Assembly: GCA_009785115.1 (NCBI GenBank)
Contig: WQWY01000011.1
Span: 1 to 64,000 of the forward strand
From: Micrococcales bacterium
Lineage (GTDB): Bacteria; Actinomycetota; Actinomycetes; Actinomycetales; Cellulomonadaceae
Direction of reading: 5' to 3'
DNA length: 64,000 nucleotides
The position numbers and the translations under genes were made by a program. Below, piece after piece: positions 59,228-64,000 of this stretch. The notes below the pieces were generated by a model. That model did no database searches and was not told the origin of the DNA. It was given only the letters and a program-made list of their open reading frames with translations. Numbering within the stretch: position 1 is the stretch's first letter; each line of letters starts with the position of its first letter.

Positions 59228-60520
59228 TCACACGGTTCCTCCTCGCCCGCGTCTGGCGATCACGATCACCGCCACGACCACCCCCGCACCCAGCAGCACA
59301 GCCACCACCGCGACCACCACCCACACCCACCCCGGCACCCCGTTCGTGCTGCCCGAGCCCGCCGTGCCGGATGAGTCCGGCGACGGCGAGACCGTCGCCG
59401 GCGGAGCGGTAGCGAACGGGTCCGGAGAGAACGCCCCAGCGATATCAGCGGCCGACAGGTCACCGTCAAACCGCGCCTCCTGCTCGATCAACGGGTTCAC
59501 GTCCGGATACCCCGTCGGCTCATCAGCGATCATCCCCAACAGGTTCACCGTCCCGTGCCCCACCTTGTCCGGGTCACCAGGGATGGCGTGAGCCACGAGA
59601 ACCTGCAACAACTGGTTCGGCGTCGCCTCAGGATGAGCCGACCACACCACCGCCAGCACACCAGCGGTGATCGGCGCCGCGAACGACGTGCCCTGACCGA
59701 TCCTGGTCGGGGTCCAGTCGTGAGTGCTCAAGTCCCCTTGAAGCAAGATGTTCACACCAGGAGCGGCGACAGTGGTTTTGCGCACCGGGTACAGACCCTG
59801 CGTCGTCCCCTCACCCAACACTCGCCCGTCCATGCCGACCGCCTGGACACCAACAGAAGCGTTCAACTCACCAACAGAACTCAGACTCCCTGGTTGAGCG
59901 GGAAGCGAAGCAACGATGATCACGCCCTGGTTCAACGCCCACGCCACCGTCTGCCGCGTCCATGGATCGATGGGGCCGCTACGCTGGATGCTGATGATCT
60001 TCGCCCCGTCACCCACAGCTTGGACGATCGCATCCGACAAGCCTGCGCACGTGGAGGAGCGGTCGATAGCGGGATCTCCATCAGCGTAGAGTTTTACTGT
60101 CGCGTCAGGAGCTATCCCGCCGACCGAGGGCTGGCCGTCGAACCCAGCGCCCGTACCGACGATGGTCGCCACGACATTGCTGCCGTGGGAGGTCGAGAAC
60201 GTGAGCGCCTCGCCCGTGGCAGGCAGGTTCGCCCCGGTGTCGGGATCCTTGCACAAAGACCTCCCACCGTTCATGATCTGCACGTCAGCGCCCTGGAGCA
60301 TCGGCAGGCTCGGGGTGATACTGGCGTCGATGACCGCGACGGTCACCCCCTGGCCTCGATGCCCCGCCGCGTGGACCTGGGCCGTGCCCAACGTCTCGTG
60401 ATACCACTGACCGTCCACCGCCGACGCAGGACCTGCCACCCCCACGAGCGGCACCAGAGCGACCACAGCCGCGACCACCCACCCCCAACCACCACCGCGC
60501 CGGCGGCTAGCCCGGCTCAC
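59228..60520 (-). CDS. Mycosin-like subtilase 2 (tandem copy)
   Basis: This 430-residue protein is closely similar to the next protease over most of its length. It has a signal peptide, triad residues in AVIDASITPSLP, STSHGSNV and GQGTSFAAPITAG, and a C-terminal membrane anchor VWVVVAVVAVLLGAGVVVAVIVI. The oxyanion Asn is again absent (VASLPAQPG). The GTG start overlaps the upstream helical gene stop (GTGA), so they are translationally coupled. No EccB/C/D/E genes occur in the window, so the module is separate from a core type VII machine. Confidence 0.82.
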   Translation of the reverse strand: MSRASRRRGGGWGWVVAAVVALVPLVGVAGPASAVDGQWYHETLGTAQVHAAGHRGQGVTVAVIDASITPSLPMLQGADVQIMNGGRSLCKDPDTGANLPATGEALTFSTSHGSNVVATIVGTGAGFDGQPSVGGIAPDATVKLYADGDPAIDRSSTCAGLSDAIVQAVGDGAKIISIQRSGPIDPWTRQTVAWALNQGVIIVASLPAQPGSLSSVGELNASVGVQAVGMDGRVLGEGTTQGLYPVRKTTVAAPGVNILLQGDLSTHDWTPTRIGQGTSFAAPITAGVLAVVWSAHPEATPNQLLQVLVAHAIPGDPDKVGHGTVNLLGMIADEPTGYPDVNPLIEQEARFDGDLSAADIAGAFSPDPFATAPPATVSPSPDSSGTAGSGSTNGVPGWVWVVVAVVAVLLGAGVVVAVIVIARRGRGGTV

Positions 60521-60990
60521 GCCTGACCCCCGGTACCCGCAGCAGCGTCGCCCGTACCCGCAGCGCCGCCCCCGGCGCCGGGGGTCGTCGCGTTCCCGCT
60601 GCTCTCCCCGTCGGAGTCGCCCGCAGCGGGAGGCCTGGTGGTGTTGCGGGTGATCACGGTCACGGCCTGCTCCACCGCCAGCTGGGAGGCCTCGCTGTCC
60701 GCCGCGTGGTCGGCCCGCATCAACAGGTACGCGCCCTCGGCCAGCTGCTCCTCACGGGCCTCCAGCTTCTCCTTCGAGGCGCGCGAGTCGGCCGCCACCA
60801 TGTCAGCGATCGCGTCGATCGCCGCCTGACAACGGGCGACGGTGGGCGAGCCGGAGCCTGTCAGCCCTTCCCTGTACACCGCCCACTCGCTGGGAAGGCC
60901 GCCCTCGGCAACCTGCATGGCCCTGGCATGCTGGACCAGGCGCTCACGCGCGACACCGACCGCGCTAGAGACATCTTCAAAGGCTGACAC
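60517..60990 (-). CDS. Helical ESX-like small protein
   Basis: This 157-residue protein is mostly alpha-helical (residues 1-115; VGVARERLVQHARAM, SRASKEKLEAREEQLAEGAYLLMRADHAADSE) with a Gly/Ala/Thr-rich disordered tail. It has no signal peptide. A WxG motif is not clear, but the size and helical layout fit a type VII-associated secreted or chaperone protein. GTG 60990 has AGAGGGG eight bases upstream; the longer TTG frame runs through the ribosome site. It is the first gene of the mycosin operon. Confidence 0.6.
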   Translation of the reverse strand: MSAFEDVSSAVGVARERLVQHARAMQVAEGGLPSEWAVYREGLTGSGSPTVARCQAAIDAIADMVAADSRASKEKLEAREEQLAEGAYLLMRADHAADSEASQLAVEQAVTVITRNTTRPPAAGDSDGESSGNATTPGAGGGAAGTGDAAAGTGGQA

Positions 60991-61087
60991 GCCGGGAACC
61001 CCTCTCGACAACGATCGACCAACCGGTCATATCGGTCACCCTACAGCGGCACCACGAAGACCACCGTCACCCTGTGGACTGAAGAGC

Positions 61088-61107
61088 TGTCCCCAATATT
61101 GGGGACA
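61088..61107. promoter_or_regulatory. Perfect 20-bp palindrome TGTCCCCAATATTGGGGACA
   Basis: An exact 20-bp palindrome lies about 100 bp upstream of the mycosin operon and about 260 bp upstream of the MFS exporter. Its AT core between GC-rich arms is typical of a dimeric repressor site. The regulator is unknown. Confidence 0.6.
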
Positions 61108-61354
61108 CCGTCGCCCCCGACCCTCAGCCCTGGCCGAGACTCAGGGCTCACGACAAGCACATCGTCGCGGACGCCATCAGCCAGCGCGCCGACCGGTCGA
61201 AGTCGCGCGCCGCAGCGGAGAGCTGATCGGCGACGACCGACCATCCGTGCCCACCGCTGTCACAAGAGCGCTCCTGCTCGACGCGGCGCTCAGGCACGCA
61301 CCGGATCGAGCAGGCTCTGCGGAAATAGATGAGGTGGATGTCGGGGGGCGCGCT

Positions 61355-61360
61355 TAGCCT
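61355..61360 (+). promoter_or_regulatory. -10 element for leaderless MFS transcript
   Basis: TAGCCT is followed by seven bases and the GTG at 61368, with no ribosome site between. The spacing fits a leaderless mRNA. Confidence 0.4.
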
Positions 61361-61367
61361 CGCTGTC

Positions 61368-62627
61368 GTGGATGAGCAGCGGTGGGTGCCGCGGGTCGCG
61401 TGGTTCTTGACCGGGCAGGCGGTGTCGCTGTTCGGCTCTGGTGTGGTGGGGTTCGCGATCATCTGGCACGTCGCCCTGGACACGCGCAGCGCGACGAGCT
61501 TCGTCATCGTCTCGTTCGTGGCCACGGCGCCACAAGGCCTGATGTCGCTGGTCGGCGGCCTGTGGGCCGACCGCTACAACCGCAAGGCCCTGGTGATCGG
61601 GGCCGACGCGGCCATCGCCGTCATCACGGTAGCCCTCGCGTGGCTGATGCTCTCCGGTCAGGACTCGTTGTGGCTGATCGCCGGGGCGCTGCTGCTGCGG
61701 GCGCTGGGCGGGGGCATCCAGGTGCCCACCGTGGCCGCGATCCTGCCGTCCATCACACCTGAACGTCACCTGCTGCGCGTCAACTCGATCTTCGGCTCTG
61801 TGCAGTCGGCGGTGTACCTGGCGGCCCCAGCCGTGGCGGCGGTGCTGCTGAGCGTCTGGGAGATCGGGTGGATCTTGCTGGTCGACGTGGTCACAGCCCT
61901 GATCGCGATCGTGATCCTGGCGCTGATCGCCGTGCCAGCCACACCCAAGGTCCCGGTCCGTGCGCCCGCGTCCGGTGCGGGTGCGGGCAGCGCCGACGAC
62001 GAGAAGCCCGCGAGAGGCGGCATGTCCGAGGCTGTGAGGTTCGTCCGCAACCACCCGGGGCTGCACCGGACGATGCTGCTGGCCGTCGTCGTGGCCGCGC
62101 TCATCATGCCTGGGGGCTGGGCGATACCGATCATCGTGGTCAAGCTGTTCGGCGACTCGCTCTGGATGCTCGCCTCCGCGGAGATCGGCTACTCGGGCGC
62201 CGTCATCGTGGGCGGGCTCATCCTCGCGGCCTGGGGCGGCCTGCGGAACCGCATGACCATGATGCTGCTCGCGACAGGCGCCTGGGCGGTCTTCACCATC
62301 GCCCAGGGCCTGGCACCGTGGGCGCTCCTCTACATCGCGCTGTGGATCCCCTGGGGTCTGGTCAGCCCCGCGCTGATGGCGGTGTCGCTGACCGTGCTGC
62401 AGGAGGAGACGCCCCCGCACCTGCTCGGCCGCGTCATGGGGCTGCTGCAGGTCGTGTTCCTGCTCGTCGTGTCGTTCGTCCTGCTGCCGCTCGGCCCGCT
62501 GATGGACGCCGTCTCACCCCGCTGGGTGCTCGTGGTCGGTGGCGTCCTGGCGCTGCTGGCCACGTTCCTGCTCGCCCGGAAGGCACCACCGCTCATGGCG
62601 CCGCCCAAGGCCGAGACCACCACCTGA
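61368..62627 (+). CDS. MFS transporter (drug/siderophore exporter type)
   Basis: This major facilitator protein has about 419 residues and roughly 12 hydrophobic segments. The N-terminal part VAWFLTGQAVSLFGSGVVGFAIIWHVAL and the loop motif GGLWADRYNRKALVIGADA (motif A-like) match the MFS_3/enterobactin-exporter group. A cytoplasmic linker follows the sixth segment (ATPKVPVRAPASG...). The GTG at 61368 after a -10 is likely; ATG 61338 or a GTG at 61329 would be longer. The substrate is unknown. It is unrelated to the genes on either side. Confidence 0.85.
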   Translation: MDEQRWVPRVAWFLTGQAVSLFGSGVVGFAIIWHVALDTRSATSFVIVSFVATAPQGLMSLVGGLWADRYNRKALVIGADAAIAVITVALAWLMLSGQDSLWLIAGALLLRALGGGIQVPTVAAILPSITPERHLLRVNSIFGSVQSAVYLAAPAVAAVLLSVWEIGWILLVDVVTALIAIVILALIAVPATPKVPVRAPASGAGAGSADDEKPARGGMSEAVRFVRNHPGLHRTMLLAVVVAALIMPGGWAIPIIVVKLFGDSLWMLASAEIGYSGAVIVGGLILAAWGGLRNRMTMMLLATGAWAVFTIAQGLAPWALLYIALWIPWGLVSPALMAVSLTVLQEETPPHLLGRVMGLLQVVFLLVVSFVLLPLGPLMDAVSPRWVLVVGGVLALLATFLLARKAPPLMAPPKAETTT

Positions 62628-62656
62628 CGAACGCAGCCGCCCCTGGTCTGGCGTGC

Positions 62657-63037
62657 CTATCGGTCCCGGGCGGAGGAGGGCCCGGCCCTGGCCGACGCTC
62701 TCACGATGCCGAACGGGGTTCCCATGCCGACGTCCACCGTCACCACCCCGGCACCCTCGTGACGGCAGCCGATCAGCGAGACGTCGTTGCGGGCCGCCGT
62801 CTGACCGGCCAGGTCGCAGCAGTCGTCCACGTCACCGGTGACGCTCAGCCGGGTGGCGGCCGAGAGCGCGGCCAGGTCGGCAGCGCTCTGGGCGCGAGCC
62901 TTGGTGACCACGACCTGCCCCAGCCCGACGACGGTCAGCGCGAGCGTCAGCGCCACCGCGACGACGGCCACCACCAGGACCGAACCAGAACCCCCGTCCC
63001 CCCGTCGACGCTGACGCCGACGTCCGGCGGGCCTCAA
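62657..63037 (-). CDS. Helicase/secretion-neighbourhood TadE-like protein
   Basis: This 126-residue protein resembles the TadE-like protein of the actinobacterial helicase/Tad locus (Rv3654c type). It has a basic leader (LRPAGRRRQRRRGDGG), a membrane helix (SVLVVAVVAVALTLALTVV) with the Glu/Ala-rich QSAADLAALSAATRL stretch, and two Cys (DDCCDLAG, IGCRHE). The start is TTG 63037, overlapping the stop of the previous gene (TTGA). It is the last of three coupled small genes for a Flp/Tad pilus. The matching assembly ATPase genes would lie beyond the right edge. Confidence 0.8.
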   Translation of the reverse strand: MRPAGRRRQRRRGDGGSGSVLVVAVVAVALTLALTVVGLGQVVVTKARAQSAADLAALSAATRLSVTGDVDDCCDLAGQTAARNDVSLIGCRHEGAGVVTVDVGMGTPFGIVRASARAGPSSARDR

Positions 63038-63375
63038 GGTTCCGCCCGGCCGGTGGCTGTCGCGGTCGCACGCAGACCGCCGAACGGCCCCTCCGCGACC
63101 ACCGGTGCCGTGACCGTCACGGTGACCCACCCTCCGGAACGGTCGACCGTGGTGCTCGCGCCGACACCAGCCACCCGCTCCGCCACCGCCCGCACCGAGG
63201 CGTCGTCCTCGCCCAACGTGGCCACCCGGGTGGCGGCACGCGCCGCGTCGGTACAACGCACCCGGGTGACCGTGGCGGCGGCCACCGCGAGCACCACGAC
63301 GACGAGCATGGTGACCGCCACCATGCCGATCGCCAGCTCGGCGGTGACCGAGCCGCCGTCGCCTCGTGCCCTCAT
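63034..63375 (-). CDS. TadE-family pilus assembly protein
   Basis: This 113-residue pseudopilin-like protein has the short leader MRARGDGGSVTAELAIGM, in which GSVTAE is the prepilin/TadE-type cleavage region with the conserved Glu. A membrane helix (VTMLVVVVLAVAAATVT) and a beta-rich C-terminal part follow. The ATG at 63375 overlaps the stop of the preceding gene (ATGA), and its own stop overlaps the next start. It is part of the Tad locus described in mycobacteria (Rv3655c-like). Confidence 0.82.
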   Translation of the reverse strand: MRARGDGGSVTAELAIGMVAVTMLVVVVLAVAAATVTRVRCTDAARAATRVATLGEDDASVRAVAERVAGVGASTTVDRSGGWVTVTVTAPVVAEGPFGGLRATATATGRAEP

Positions 63376-63626
63376 CCCAGGGCTCGGGTGACGATGCCGA
63401 GCAGCAGCGCCCTCACCTCGCCGCCGTTGAGGACCAGCAGCAGGAGCCCGGCGAACCCGGCCGCCGCCAACGTGACCAGCGCGTACTCGGCCGTGGCCAT
63501 CCCGGCGTCGCGAGCGGTGGCCGCCGCCGTGCGGTGTCGAGCCACCACGCTGCACCAGCTCACCACCCAGCGCCGACGCGGCCGTCGGGTGCTCCTCGCG
63601 ATCAAGGGCATCGGGGTCAGGGACAT
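63372..63626 (-). CDS. Flp-pilin-like protein (DUF4244 type)
   Basis: This 84-residue protein has a basic leader (ARSTRRPRRRW), a prepilin-like site DAGMATAEYALVTLAAAGFAGLLLLVL with the conserved Glu at +5, and a short end (RALLLGIVTRALG). It is the major Flp-pilin-like subunit of the actinobacterial Tad locus (Rv3656c-like). ATG 63626 has AGGAGG six bases upstream; the longer frame to 63989 is not supported. It leads three coupled genes, pilin then TadE then TadE-like. Confidence 0.85.
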   Translation of the reverse strand: MSLTPMPLIARSTRRPRRRWVVSWCSVVARHRTAAATARDAGMATAEYALVTLAAAGFAGLLLLVLNGGEVRALLLGIVTRALG

Positions 63627-64000
63627 GTCGTTCCTCCTGCGCTTCGCCGTCCGGCCGTGTGCCGGGCCAGCCCAGCCTCGACCACCACGACCCCGCACGG
63701 CCGAGCACCCCCACCGGTCCCGTGCCTCGACCGTCCCCGCCCAGGGCTGAGGACGGCCGTCCGCCGACCCCACCGGCACCGAGCTCGACCATCCCGTCAC
63801 CCACCGACCGCTCCCTCGACACCAGCGTCTCCCGACATGAGACACAGTGCTTATCAGAAAACGGCGAGGTTCAGAAGAGGGTGACGTCAGGCCTCTGGGC
63901 TCACCGCGCAGCCCAGAGACGCGGCGTGGTCGACGACGCCGCACGCTTCGAAGGCACGGCGTGGTCCTCAGACACGGCTCGGTCCGCACGAGCGTCCCTG
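63627..64000. other. Upstream region of Flp-pilin gene, to window edge
   Basis: This stretch of about 370 bp has no frame I can support as a gene. It holds the terminator-like hairpin at 63893-63918 and a more AT-rich patch near 63850-63870 (minus TTTTCTGATAAGCACT) that could be the promoter of the pilin operon. The remaining pilus assembly genes are expected beyond the edge. Confidence 0.45.
63893..63918 (-). terminator. Hairpin at right end of the window
   Basis: CTCTGGGCT (63893-63901) and AGCCCAGAG (63910-63918) are a perfect 9-bp stem with an 8-base loop. It probably ends a gene transcribed leftward from beyond the window, before the pilin operon promoter. Confidence 0.5.

Larger units (their letters stand above)
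61021..61367. other. Intergenic region between divergent mycosin operon and MFS gene
   Basis: About 350 bp hold no credible gene. The region contains the palindrome at 61088-61107 and, near the right end, the TAGCCT -10 element for the MFS gene. On the minus strand TAGGGT (about 45 bp before the mycosin operon start) could be its -10. Nothing else supported. Confidence 0.5.

Noticed and set aside
1..64000. CRISPR array, rRNA operon, transposase or phage genes
   Set aside because: No regularly spaced repeats, no rRNA sequence, and no transposase, integrase or phage structural domains were seen on either strand.

Overview
This is a GC-rich chromosomal window, almost certainly from an actinobacterium of the order Micrococcales (Sanguibacter/Cellulomonas-like). 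The evidence is codon use, many GTG/TTG starts, leaderless-looking starts, GTTCACC-type PHO boxes, the glmU-prs-rplY-pth block, an actinobacterial DECH-helicase/TadE locus and mycosin-type proteases. The genus is my inference. No phage, transposase, rRNA or CRISPR array was seen.

Layout. 1-7.2 kb: a cut secreted-protein gene, then the phosphate block pstSCAB (minus), a PhoP/PhoR-type two-component system (minus) and divergent phoU (plus), with PHO-box repeats upstream of pstS and between phoR and phoU. 7.3-14.4 kb: a SurA-like lipoprotein, an anchored protein, an OmpR-type regulator with its kinase, a His-rich repeat protein, and a five-gene redox operon (small lipoprotein, ApbE, ferric-reductase-like haem protein, NuoF-like protein, ferredoxin). 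14.5-18.1 kb: mfd. 18.2-35.4 kb: an exopolysaccharide locus with a Wzy-type set (BY-kinase/Wzz, polymerase, flippase, priming sugar transferase), five further glycosyltransferases, two duplicated beta-helix proteins, a cytidylyltransferase and a CDP-alcohol phosphotransferase. 35.4-45.1 kb: housekeeping genes pth, rplY, prs, glmU, tRNA-Gln(UUG), TetR and MarR regulators, proC, an EEP-family hydrolase and the H+-pumping pyrophosphatase hppA. 45.3-50.3 kb: a lipoprotein, an AAA ATPase/DUF4143 gene flanked by a remnant of nrdG, then nrdG and nrdD (anaerobic ribonucleotide reductase). 50.5-53.4 kb: a NarL-type system preceded by a kinase-less copy of its sensor. 53.9-56.5 kb: a DEAH helicase whose reading frame carries palindromic and tandem-repeat insertions. 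56.5-61.0 kb: an orphan type VII-like module of two tandem mycosin-like proteases between two helical proteins. 61.4-63.6 kb: an MFS exporter and the three small Tad/Flp genes that normally accompany the helicase.

How it fits together. PhoPR probably drives pst and phoU under phosphate limitation. The redox operon would pass NAD(P)H electrons through flavin, Fe-S and haem to the outer face of the membrane, although the expected FMN-binding acceptor domain is missing. The polysaccharide genes are enough for lipid-linked assembly, flipping and polymerisation, with a possible polyol-phosphate decoration. NrdDG implies growth without oxygen. The most unusual parts are the in-frame palindromic insertions in the helicase (with a possibly related palindrome between nrdG and nrdD), the orphan two-mycosin module placed between helicase and tad genes, the nrdG remnant beside the ATPase, and the duplicated sensor domain.
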